Assembly: GCA_937897615.1 (NCBI GenBank)
Contig: CALCNO010000227.1
Span: forward strand, 1-55,153
Direction of reading: 5' to 3'
Source of the DNA: an uncultured Anaerolineaceae bacterium
GTDB taxonomy: Bacteria > Chloroflexota > Anaerolineae > Anaerolineales > Anaerolineaceae
DNA: 55,153 bases
The stretch's first letter is position 1. The number at the start of each line of letters is the position of its first letter. The notes beneath the pieces are model-generated. The model did not search any database. It was not told the origin of the DNA and was given only the letters and a program-made list of their open reading frames with translations. Below are positions 41,977-50,056 of the stretch, piece by piece. A program made the position numbers and the translations under genes.

Positions 41977-43509
41977 CTAACCGCCACCGGTAGGTCTGGG
42001 AGTGAAGGTCTTTGTTGGCGACGGCGTTTTGGTCGGTGTTGGTGGTGAATATGTGGGCGTCTTCGTAGGCGTATTGGTTGCTGTTGCCGTCTTAGTCACC
42101 GTCTTGGTTGGAGTATCAGTGATCGTCGGCGTCACGCTTGGCGTCCAGGTCTTCGTCGGCGTTGAAGTCCAGGTTGGCGTCAACGATTTCGTCGGCGTGG
42201 TAGTCTTGGTCGGCGTCAAAGTGATAGAAGGCGTTAACGTAGGTGTCCTTGTGAGAGTAGGTGTTGACGACATTGTAGGAGTAAATGTAAGCGTCCTCGT
42301 GGGCGTCAATGTCCTCGTCGGCGTGTTAGTGCGCGTTGGGGTAATGCTGGGTGTAAGCGTGATCGTCGCAGTGAACGTCCGCGAGGGGGTTGGCGTGATG
42401 GAAGGCGTCAGGGTTCGAGTTGGCGTCAGCGAAGGCGTATAAGTCCTTGTCGGCGTGCGTGTTTTCGTAGGCGTACGCGAACTGGTTGCCGTTGCAGTCT
42501 TTGTGGTGGTCAGCGTAATGCTTGGCGTCGGTGTAATACTCGGCGTTAAGGTAATGCTGGGAGTGGGCGTAATACTCGGTGTCAAAGTGGTTGTCTTTGA
42601 GGCAGTCGAGGTTCTGGTTGGAGTTGACGTCCTGGTTGGGGTACGCGTAATCGTCGCCGTGGCAGTGGTTGTAGAGGTAGCAGTTGAGGTCTCCGTCGGT
42701 GTGGCGGTCTCCGTTGGCGTTGGCGTTAAGCTGGCCGTTGAGGTAGGAGTTTCAGGCTCGGTCGGCAGTGCAATCGAAGGAGGAACATTGATCTCACGAG
42801 AAACCCTGAAGCGCTCCACGATCCCTTCGCGGTACGAGGTCAAGTGGTACTGGTTCCACTCTGCCTTGATGTATGGCGTAAACAAAGGATGGTTGAAATC
42901 AACAGATACGATCACACGGTCGTTCGGGCCGCCGGCATCCTCTGCCAGCGTACCGTTGAGCAACTGGCATCTGGAGTAATCGTTATAGTTTCTTCCGCCC
43001 ATCGTGGAAGGGAAGAACACATAGTCTTGTACGCCATCCAGGTTACCATCACGGCTGGAGCATACAGTGACCTTGAGGAAGCCACTTTCGTTAAAATGCG
43101 TCATATCCCCAAGATAAGTGGGGAAGGTGCTGGGATCGTCAAACAAGGCTAACTTTGAGCCAAACGCTTCATCATAGATGGATTGCAAGCGTGCGTAGTC
43201 AATCTCTTCGTTGCGGTTTGCGCCATCACAGCCGCCATCAGCCCCGCCATCACCGCCGTTGGCAGGCAGGTTGGCCTCAGCACAATAAGCAGGATTGTAT
43301 TGGCCGGTAGCGGCGTAGCGTACGGCGCGGCGGGCAATATTCTGTACCATTAACCATGCAGAAAAGAGCAGAGACAAATCAATAACCAGGAAGACAAGCG
43401 CCAGGAACAGAGGGAGCGTTAAAGCAAACTCCACCAGGCTCTGGCCTTTCTTCCTTTTTCGGTGGAATAAGGAAAATCGCGGCCTTTGATTTTTCAACAT
43501 GGTCTTCAT
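41977..43509 (-). CDS. TadE-like protein with a 263-residue Thr/Pro-rich tail
   Basis: 510 residues. The N-terminus is TadE-like: a basic stretch (FHRKRKKGQSLVEFALTLPL) with the conserved G-Q-S-L-V-E-F and one TM segment. Residues about 60-245 form an extracytoplasmic domain with several cysteines. From about residue 248 to the end the protein is almost only Thr, Pro, Ser and a few Lys/Arg/Leu (TPSITPTPSITLTPSITPTP), a mucin-like stalk probably O-glycosylated. TadE/F pseudopilins support Tad pili; here no CpaF ATPase or TadB/C is near. Last gene of a three-gene cluster. Confidence 0.75.
   Translation of the reverse strand: MKTMLKNQRPRFSLFHRKRKKGQSLVEFALTLPLFLALVFLVIDLSLLFSAWLMVQNIARRAVRYAATGQYNPAYCAEANLPANGGDGGADGGCDGANRNEEIDYARLQSIYDEAFGSKLALFDDPSTFPTYLGDMTHFNESGFLKVTVCSSRDGNLDGVQDYVFFPSTMGGRNYNDYSRCQLLNGTLAEDAGGPNDRVIVSVDFNHPLFTPYIKAEWNQYHLTSYREGIVERFRVSREINVPPSIALPTEPETPTSTASLTPTPTETATPTETSTATSTTTATATITRTPTRTSTPTRTSTASKTTTLTPSITPTPSITLTPSITPTPSITLTTTKTATATSSRTPTKTRTPTRTYTPSLTPTRTLTPSITPTPSRTFTATITLTPSITPTRTNTPTRTLTPTRTLTFTPTMSSTPTLTRTPTLTPSITLTPTKTTTPTKSLTPTWTSTPTKTWTPSVTPTITDTPTKTVTKTATATNTPTKTPTYSPPTPTKTPSPTKTFTPRPTGGG
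41989..42768 (-). repeat. Imprecise minisatellite coding for the Thr/Pro tail
   Basis: About 780 bp of short degenerate repeats; on the plus strand units such as GGCGT(T/C)G/A recur with GTCGGCGT and GTAGGCGT. Period varies around 6-12 bp, keeping frame. The opposite strand has long open frames rich in Val-Gly that are shadows. Confidence 0.85.
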
Positions 43510-43517
43510 CGCTGCAC

Positions 43518-45026
43518 CTACCGTGACAATCGCGTCGCAATGTTATTCGCAATTGCCAAAAAGACTCTATCCAACTGAGCCGCATCCGGGACCGCATAAT
43601 AAACGCCACCACCCTTATCAGCGGCATATTGCAGTAATGCTTCGCCAGGAGCCGGGAAGTTGTTATCTATCTCGTATTGTGATCTTTCCGTAATTTTCGT
43701 GCCCTCTCCAATAGTATACAACAAAGCGCCCTGTCCGCTATCAACTCCGGTTAAAAAGTCAACCATATCGCGTGCATAATCATCAGGGTCGTAGGTGTTG
43801 CTATCCACAGGATCATTGTGGCGCCCCTGCGGGTCACGCGCATCCTGGTCAACACAGTAACGGATATTACTGTAACCGCTTATCGGCACCCAGGTATAAA
43901 CAGGGCAGTAGGGCAAACCGGAATTAAGGATCGTTTGCTCATACTCTGCGCCATCGCTGACGAAGCCAGCATTGGTAAAACCATCTGTCAGCCAGACCAC
44001 TACCCATAGAGCATCCTGGCGGGTTGGCGGAGTGGTGCGCGGGAAGTTGGCCGGGTACAGGCCACCCAAAAGGTTGGCCGCTACTTTTAGGCCACCACCG
44101 CTGTTCGTTACCATCCAGCCTCTTGGATCACCGGAAAGTTCCATCGCCGGAGACCACAGACCCCAGTAACTCCCATCCGGGTTATAAGAGCGGCAAGGTC
44201 CTTCCTGCGCAATCGCGGCTGCGCCCAGATCGCCCGGCTGGAACTCGCAAGCTCTTTCGCCCTCATACACTCTAAGGTTCTCAAGGGCCGCATCAATGCG
44301 GGTCTTGTCATCGGTCATTTCCAATTCCACTTTAGGAAAACGGTCGTAAGTAACGATGGACACCCGATCATAACCGGCAATTCCGTCATGCCCCAGGAAG
44401 AGGTGATCCACCAGCACTTTGGCCGCGGATTTAATTTCCTCCATCGGGTGGCACTCACCGGGGTAGCCATCCAGACCGGTGGGGTCTTCATTATTGCACT
44501 CGTATGGGTCGGCTTCGCCGCCGCTGACATTTTGCGCCATTGAACTGGATGTGTCGATCAGCAGCACAAGGTCCACAGAGGCCGCTTCAGAGATCGCGTC
44601 CACGGTAACCGGAATCTGATGGAACCCCAAGACCGGCAGGAAGTACAACTGCACATTTTGGGTAACAGTTACCCGCACAATCTTGCGCGGAGGCGTGGTG
44701 CAAAGTTCCGGGTCGTTAGGGACAACGGCATTCTCACAGGCTTCGATGCGAACGCTGACCACATCATCAATGCCATTCAATTCAAGGAATTGCTCTGCCT
44801 CTGTCACCAGGTTTGAAATAGTATATCCCTCGCGGAATTCAGCCGTGGCCGAAAGGGCGGCAGCATCCACCGCACGGCTCAGGCGCGAGTACGCCACAAA
44901 AATATCACCCAAATCAACTGCCAGCCCCATAATGCCAATCAGCACCAGGAATAACAAAACAAAGAAAATAAGGATTTGTCCTTTTTCTTTGGCGTTGTTC
45001 ATTTCTGCAAGTTTTTTCTTGATCAT
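43518..45026 (-). CDS. TadG-like protein with von Willebrand factor A domain
   Basis: 502 residues. The N-terminal KEKGQILIFFVLLFLVLIGI is a TadE/TadG-type membrane anchor. SRLSRAVDAAALSATAEFREG follows, as in TadG proteins. A VWA domain starts at about residue 150 with the MIDAS motif LLIDTSSSM and continues to VVWLTDGFTN, with large Cys- and Asn-rich insertions. It ends at VFLAIANNIATRLSR. TadG-like VWA proteins are surface-associated and can mediate adhesion. Encoded 9 nt after the TadE-like gene and 8 nt before the Thr/Pro-tailed one. Confidence 0.82.
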   Translation of the reverse strand: MIKKKLAEMNNAKEKGQILIFFVLLFLVLIGIMGLAVDLGDIFVAYSRLSRAVDAAALSATAEFREGYTISNLVTEAEQFLELNGIDDVVSVRIEACENAVVPNDPELCTTPPRKIVRVTVTQNVQLYFLPVLGFHQIPVTVDAISEAASVDLVLLIDTSSSMAQNVSGGEADPYECNNEDPTGLDGYPGECHPMEEIKSAAKVLVDHLFLGHDGIAGYDRVSIVTYDRFPKVELEMTDDKTRIDAALENLRVYEGERACEFQPGDLGAAAIAQEGPCRSYNPDGSYWGLWSPAMELSGDPRGWMVTNSGGGLKVAANLLGGLYPANFPRTTPPTRQDALWVVVWLTDGFTNAGFVSDGAEYEQTILNSGLPYCPVYTWVPISGYSNIRYCVDQDARDPQGRHNDPVDSNTYDPDDYARDMVDFLTGVDSGQGALLYTIGEGTKITERSQYEIDNNFPAPGEALLQYAADKGGGVYYAVPDAAQLDRVFLAIANNIATRLSR

Positions 45027-45035
45027 AATTCCACT

Positions 45036-45719
45036 CTAGTCCGATGGCGTGGGTTTTGCAGCCGATACAGGCATGATGGCATAGGTATGCACCAGGATTG
45101 GATCGGGAATTCCCAGAATATGCCAGAAGCCAAGCAACTGGTTGTAGTGATAGAAAATCTCCACCAGCACCATGCCGGTATCCGGGGCCATGTTGTTCAA
45201 GCGTGTTTCCAGTTCAGCCGTTGTGAACGAGGAATACTGGCCGGCATAACCCAGGCCAAGTGAGCGATAATAACTCCAGCCGCCTTCGCTGGCCGGAAAA
45301 CGCGTTAGAACACCGTCGTGAATACTGAAGACGGAAATCACCACATCGTCCCCAACCTCAGGGTGAAGGCGGATTGGCGAAAGCGCGCCCTTATCCCGGT
45401 CAATTGCGGGCGGGGTCGGGTTTCTCCCCAGCTCCGCGCCTTCCACAATGATGTCCACGTTATGGAAGAAGTTCATCGAAACGCAGAAAGGAACCGGGCA
45501 TGAAGGAGTGACGACCCTAATGAAAGGCTCGTCGTTGCTGGCAAAACGGGCGCCAGCCCGCGCAGCATCCACCACTGTGGTGTACTGATTGAGCAGGTTG
45601 CCTAATTCCACTACGCCGGAAAGCATGATCAATAACAGAATAAGGATCAAAGACAGCTCTACGAGACTTTGTCCTTTATTTTTGCGTCCTTTTTTCTGCA
45701 AAAATTCTTTACGTGTCAT
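45036..45719 (-). CDS. TadE-like pseudopilin
   Basis: 227 residues. The N-terminal KGQSLVELSLILILLLIML has the TadE signature and one TM helix, followed by VVDAARAGARFAS, the conserved V-x-x-A-A-R-A-G-A stretch. The rest is an extracytoplasmic domain with two cysteines (SCPVPFC). First gene of the Tad-like cluster, behind the promoter at 45810-45838 with a leader of about 85 nt. No good SD precedes its ATG. Confidence 0.83.
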   Translation of the reverse strand: MTRKEFLQKKGRKNKGQSLVELSLILILLLIMLSGVVELGNLLNQYTTVVDAARAGARFASNDEPFIRVVTPSCPVPFCVSMNFFHNVDIIVEGAELGRNPTPPAIDRDKGALSPIRLHPEVGDDVVISVFSIHDGVLTRFPASEGGWSYYRSLGLGYAGQYSSFTTAELETRLNNMAPDTGMVLVEIFYHYNQLLGFWHILGIPDPILVHTYAIMPVSAAKPTPSD

Positions 45720-45809
45720 TGTTCTTTATTTGCCGTATTGAGATATATGGAAGTGTCGTTGGCCCATTTTACCGGAATGGCACCAACGATTAACATTTCC
45801 ACTGGTTAG

Positions 45810-45838
45810 ATTATACAGCGCTGAGACCCCTTTTTGAA
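45810..45838 (-). promoter_or_regulatory. Promoter of the Tad-like cluster
   Basis: Minus strand TTCAAA (45838-45833), 17-nt spacer, perfect TATAAT (45815-45810), just after the stop of the upstream MFS gene. Confidence 0.7.
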
Positions 45839-45855
45839 TTTTCATTGCACTTTTG

Positions 45856-47118
45856 TTAATCCCCTGAAAGGTCGCCGTCACGCACTTTCCGTTGCAGGTA
45901 AAGCAACGGCAGGATCGGCGCCAACATGACACTGGAGGTTACCAGCCCTATTGTAATCGAAACCTGCCGGGCAACCAGCCCCACCAGCGGCCCACCAATG
46001 GTTTGTCCAACCGCATCCACCTGGCTGCTGAGCGAAAGAACCGTTGCGCGCACATTTGAAGGTAAGCGGTGGTTTACCCAGGTCGTATAAACAGGATAGG
46101 TCACTTCGCGCACCACGCCAATGACCAGCACCAGCGCCAGAGAGAGCACCAGGTTGTGCACCAGCGCAAACCCAAGCAGGCTGATAAAAAGCACTGCGCT
46201 CAGAACCAAAAGTATGCGCCACAAGGCCGCGTTATGAGAACGCTCCAGATACTTTTCTGTGCGTTTGGTAGCAATCACCGCCAGTAGCAAAAGAAGAATC
46301 TTAAACAGCGCATTCCAAAAAACTGCTGACATTTCTGTTCCAGCGTAAAACGCGGAAAACCAACCTGCCGGGGGCAAGGTAAAACGGTCAAGAACATGCG
46401 CCTGCCATAAACGGTCGTACCCCTCACTGTAAAAGCCAAAGAAGAAACCGGTTGCCAGAATGCCCACCAGTGCAGGCCTCATCTTGACTGCGGCAATCCC
46501 TGCTTTAAAAGTAACAACAAAATTATCCCAGGATGCAGAGGATTGCGACATATCCGCCTGGTAGCCCTGCTCCGGCATAAATAGAAGCAGATAAGTTCCC
46601 AACAGAACGAATAGCCCCCCGCCAATCAAAATAGGCGCGCGGATAGACAGAATGGCCACAAAGATGCAGGCAACCGTTCCGGCGATTGCCCCCCATTGTT
46701 CCCAGCGCGCCGCACGGATGAAGGCCTGCCCGGCGTTCTCTTCGCCAATCTCATCGCTGATCCATGCCTGGGTGGCGCCGCTGGTAAAGGTGTATCCCAG
46801 CGCCCAGACCACCTGCGCCAGCACGATCACCCAGAAGACTGGCCACAGGCCGTTGATGAGAAAAGCTACGCCGATGATGAACACACCAATGATTACCGAG
46901 AGACGCCGGCTGATGCTATCGGCCACCACCCCGGTGGGGACTTCAAAGATAAAAATCGCCGCCTCAAGTGCAGTACCCACCAGCACCAGTTGCAGCGGAT
47001 CCAGTTTCGCTACAAAGATATAGTAGAGCAAATTGACAGTGAAGATAAGGGAATAAATCGCCGAAGAGGCAAAACTTAAGATGAAATACACCCTCAAAGC
47101 AGGATGCTTACGGGGCAC
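45856..47118 (-). CDS. MFS transporter
   Basis: 420 residues, about 12 hydrophobic segments. FEVPTGVVADSISRRLSVIIGV between TM2 and TM3 is a variant of MFS motif A (G-x-x-A-D-x-x-x-R-R). The start of TM1 (YFILSFASSAIYSLIFTV) and the EVPTG motif resemble a widespread MFS group of unknown substrate, sometimes near tetracycline-type exporters. GTG 47118, preceded by GGAGG, starts 1 nt after the stop of the DUF92 gene, so the two are coupled. Confidence 0.83.
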   Translation of the reverse strand: MPRKHPALRVYFILSFASSAIYSLIFTVNLLYYIFVAKLDPLQLVLVGTALEAAIFIFEVPTGVVADSISRRLSVIIGVFIIGVAFLINGLWPVFWVIVLAQVVWALGYTFTSGATQAWISDEIGEENAGQAFIRAARWEQWGAIAGTVACIFVAILSIRAPILIGGGLFVLLGTYLLLFMPEQGYQADMSQSSASWDNFVVTFKAGIAAVKMRPALVGILATGFFFGFYSEGYDRLWQAHVLDRFTLPPAGWFSAFYAGTEMSAVFWNALFKILLLLLAVIATKRTEKYLERSHNAALWRILLVLSAVLFISLLGFALVHNLVLSLALVLVIGVVREVTYPVYTTWVNHRLPSNVRATVLSLSSQVDAVGQTIGGPLVGLVARQVSITIGLVTSSVMLAPILPLLYLQRKVRDGDLSGD

Positions 47119-47119
47119 G

Positions 47120-47950
47120 CTAACCTCCGGCCAGCAATGTAATGAGTAATGTGGTTAAGGCGCCGCTCAAAGTACACAGAAGGTTAACCAGGTCATTGTT
47201 CATCCAGGGCTTACCGCGCAGTAATTCGGTCTGGGTTCCGCAACCATGCAGCGGGGTTTTCTCTGTCTCCTTGCGGCATTGCGGGCAATAGTAAACCGCC
47301 TGTACGGTGGCCCCCAGCCAGGAATCCACCAGGCAACCTACAACTCCCCCCAGCGTGACAGCACCAAGAACGGATTGTACCGATTCCAGGGCAGCATACG
47401 GATCAAATAGTGCGCCTGCCAGGGCAATCACCAACGCCCCCGCAATGGCCGCCAGTATCCCAAACCCGGAAACAGCACCGGAGGTGCCGGCTTCTGCCGG
47501 CTTCATTGTGGTGATGAGGCGCGGCTGGTTACGCGACAATGCGCCGATCTCGGTGGCCCAGGTATCGGCATTGGCAGCCGCAAGAGCAGCGCAGAACCCG
47601 AGCCACGGCCAGGCGCTTTGAGGGAACAGCAAATGCAGCAGCACAAAAACTCCGGCAATGCCGCCGTTGGCCGCCACCTGCCAGGCATCGCGGGTGGCGC
47701 TTTTGGAGTAATGCCCCTCAGCGTCCTGTTTGCGCCGGCGCAGCAAGCGCGATAGCCCGCTGGAGGTGAGAAAGAAAACCATCAAAACAATGGCCCAGCG
47801 CAAACCCCCAAGCCCAAAGATCACCGTTCCCAGGGTCAGCGCGGCAATTGCACCGCTACGCGATAGCAACTGCAACCGAAACGCCACGAATGCAATCAAC
47901 CCGGCGAGGAGTAAGCCAATGGAAAATTGAAAAATGGAAAAAGTCATCAT
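47120..47950 (-). CDS. DUF92/VTE6-like membrane protein (possible polyprenyl-phosphate kinase family)
   Basis: 276 residues, about six or seven hydrophobic segments. LQLLSRSGAIAALTLGTVIFGLGG, then ALAAANADTWATEIGALS (the highly conserved N-A-D-T-W-A-T-E-I-G block) and GTSGAVSGFGILAAIAGA define the DUF92 family. The plant member VTE6 phosphorylates phytyl phosphate; many bacterial members are untested. A short loop has C-P-x-C. The ATG follows the stop of the PH-like gene directly. Confidence 0.87.
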   Translation of the reverse strand: MMTFSIFQFSIGLLLAGLIAFVAFRLQLLSRSGAIAALTLGTVIFGLGGLRWAIVLMVFFLTSSGLSRLLRRRKQDAEGHYSKSATRDAWQVAANGGIAGVFVLLHLLFPQSAWPWLGFCAALAAANADTWATEIGALSRNQPRLITTMKPAEAGTSGAVSGFGILAAIAGALVIALAGALFDPYAALESVQSVLGAVTLGGVVGCLVDSWLGATVQAVYYCPQCRKETEKTPLHGCGTQTELLRGKPWMNNDLVNLLCTLSGALTTLLITLLAGG

Positions 47951-48853
47951 TTAGAAAATGAAAACCAGCGCCGCTATGAAGAGCAATACCTGAGCAACAA
48001 CCCCGCCCAACCACATTAATTGGGAAACCGACTGCGTATCCTTTTTGCGAAAAAGATAAGCACCGCCAATCAGGCTGGCGGCATACAGGAGAATGCCCAG
48101 AACAGGCAAAATGAGCATGCGCGACGAAGGCACCGGTTCAAGCGGTGCCGCCACAGTGTCGTACCCCAGCGACAGCATCGCCCTGGCAGGAATGGCGATG
48201 CTCACCACTACCAGCAAAACGAACCACAAACCAAATCCAACCGGGATGGTAACCCGCGCCAGTTTATCTGAAAAGACGCTCCGTAGAAAAATCGCCGGTT
48301 TGCTGGAGAACGGGGGGATGGGAGAAAGTGTGCCCATCTCGATGGTACGGTTGAATTTGCGGATAAACTCATCTTTTTCTTCGGGAGAAAGAATGACCAC
48401 CTGGTCCATCGTGGCCACAATCACCAGATTAGAAGCAGCGGAGGCGATGAACTCCACACTGCCCAGATCAGGATGGACGCTTTCGCCCAGCACCGCGCCA
48501 GGCATGGAAAAAGCCGGCATCTTCAACGGAATTTGCAAATCTTCTGCAGGGCGCACCCATTCCACTTCAGAGAGCGGGATGTTAAGCGTCCGCAACCCCC
48601 AGCGGATGCGCAGCCCATCGCGCTCCAGCGCGTAGCTGGCATGCAGGAGCGCATAACCGCGATAAGCCAGAAAAGGCAGTGCCGCCAACAGCACCAGCGC
48701 ACCGGTGAGGTAAAGTACCAGCCCAACGCCCCCCGCGTGCTGGAACACCTGATAAAACAAAAAGACCACGCCCCCAAGCACCACAAGCATCACCAGGGAA
48801 TGCAAGACCAATCCTGAGGTGCGCCGGGGGAGAAAAACCTGCGATTCTGACAT
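47951..48853 (-). CDS. Membrane protein with a PH-like cytoplasmic domain
   Basis: 300 residues. Two N-terminal hydrophobic segments (LVMLVVLGGVVFLFYQVF and LVLYLTGALVLLAALPFLAY), then a soluble domain of about 130 residues (ALERDGLRIRWGLRTLNIPLSEVEWV, VEFIASAASNLVIVA, VVILSPEEKDEFIRKF) resembling bacterial PH domains, then three C-terminal hydrophobic segments. Function unknown. Start MSESQV at 48853 is taken because it begins 10 nt after the DegT gene's stop; the longer frame to 48904 would overlap it. Confidence 0.7.
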   Translation of the reverse strand: MSESQVFLPRRTSGLVLHSLVMLVVLGGVVFLFYQVFQHAGGVGLVLYLTGALVLLAALPFLAYRGYALLHASYALERDGLRIRWGLRTLNIPLSEVEWVRPAEDLQIPLKMPAFSMPGAVLGESVHPDLGSVEFIASAASNLVIVATMDQVVILSPEEKDEFIRKFNRTIEMGTLSPIPPFSSKPAIFLRSVFSDKLARVTIPVGFGLWFVLLVVVSIAIPARAMLSLGYDTVAAPLEPVPSSRMLILPVLGILLYAASLIGGAYLFRKKDTQSVSQLMWLGGVVAQVLLFIAALVFIF

Positions 48854-48863
48854 TGGAAGGAAA

Positions 48864-50051
48864 TTACCGCATACAATCCCGCAGGCTACGGCAAACCAGG
48901 TCAACCTGTTCTTCGCTCATCATTCCGGAGAAAGGCAACGCCAGGCCGCGCCGTCCAAGATCTTCGGTCACGGGGTAATCACCGCCGCGAAAACCAAACT
49001 GGTCTACCAGATAAGGCTGCAAATGGATTGGCAGGAAGTATGGGCGCACTGGAACACCTGCCGCGTTCAATTTAGCGGCAACGGCATCCCGGTCAACGGA
49101 GGCGTCAAAGCGCACCACATACACAAACCAAGAAATCCGCGTAGTATCCTCCACCAGCACCGGAGCCTCCACAAAGGGGATCTCCGCCAGGCGTTCTGCG
49201 TACCAGGCAGCCACGCGCTCGCGCTTCTGCAGCAATTCTTCAATGCGGCCCATCTGCACACGCCCCAGCGCAGCACTCAGATCATCAATACGGTAGTTGT
49301 AACCCATGTAGGTGTGCTGCAACCACGTGTCACCGGGGGCACGTCCCTGGCTGCGCAGCGCGCGCATCAAGTGGTCAGCCTTGTCATCATTGGTGACAAT
49401 CATGCCGCCCTCACCGGTAGTGATCTGCTTGTTGGGGTAAAAAGCGAACACGCCGTAATCGCCGAAGAGGCCGGTTTTGGTGCCCCTGTATTCTGCTCCC
49501 AGGGATTCGCACGAATCCTCAATGAGCACCAGCGCATGCTTCCTGGCAATGCGGCGAAGTGCTTCATAGTTTGCCGGCTGCCCAAAAACATCCACCGCCA
49601 GAATGGCCTTCAATTTACCAGGATTCTCAGCGCCCTTGCGTGGCAGCCACTTTTTGGCGGCAGCGCCGCCTTTTTGCAAGTCGTTAATCGCCTGCTCCAC
49701 CAACACGGGATCAATATTGCCAGTTTCAGGGTCAATATCCACAAACACGGGGATAGCCTTTTCAAAAAGCAGTACATTGGTGGAAGCAATGAACGAAAAC
49801 GGCGTGGTAATCACCAGGTCGTTTTGTTCAATACCGGCAGCGCGCACACACAAATGCAGCCCGGCCGTGCCGGAGTTGACCGCAATGGCATGTTTTGCAC
49901 CCACATAGTCTGCCACACTCGCTTCAAAAGCGTCAATCTGCGGACCCATACTCAGGTTGGGCGTCCGCAGAACCGCCATTACCGCCTCGCGTTCGGCATC
50001 GGTGATGTCCGGTGAGGACATAGGAACCAGCAATTTATTTGAAGGTGTCAT
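48864..50051 (-). CDS. DegT/DnrJ/EryC1/StrS family PLP aminotransferase
   Basis: 395 residues. Sugar aminotransferases of this family transaminate 3- or 4-keto nucleotide sugars. Visible motifs: LSMGPQIDAFEASVADYVGAKHAIAVNSGTAGLH at the N-terminal cofactor site (in part AVNSGTAGLHL), VDVFGQPANYEAL, LIEDSCESLGAEYRG and FAFYPNKQITTGEGGM with the PLP-binding Lys. The fold is complete. The sugar is unknown, but wecB/wecC-type chemistry elsewhere in the window is compatible. Follows proS by 5 nt. Confidence 0.92.
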   Translation of the reverse strand: MTPSNKLLVPMSSPDITDAEREAVMAVLRTPNLSMGPQIDAFEASVADYVGAKHAIAVNSGTAGLHLCVRAAGIEQNDLVITTPFSFIASTNVLLFEKAIPVFVDIDPETGNIDPVLVEQAINDLQKGGAAAKKWLPRKGAENPGKLKAILAVDVFGQPANYEALRRIARKHALVLIEDSCESLGAEYRGTKTGLFGDYGVFAFYPNKQITTGEGGMIVTNDDKADHLMRALRSQGRAPGDTWLQHTYMGYNYRIDDLSAALGRVQMGRIEELLQKRERVAAWYAERLAEIPFVEAPVLVEDTTRISWFVYVVRFDASVDRDAVAAKLNAAGVPVRPYFLPIHLQPYLVDQFGFRGGDYPVTEDLGRRGLALPFSGMMSEEQVDLVCRSLRDCMR

Positions 50052-50056
50052 GGCGT

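Noticed and set aside
41989..42768. Possible CRISPR-like or satellite repeat array
   Set aside because: Units are short, degenerate and in frame in a coding gene; no constant repeat with unique spacers and no cas genes.
42002..42979. Val/Gly-rich frames on the plus strand opposite the Thr/Pro tail
   Set aside because: They are the complement of a Thr/Pro-coding repeat; their periodic VGV pattern is forced by that repeat.
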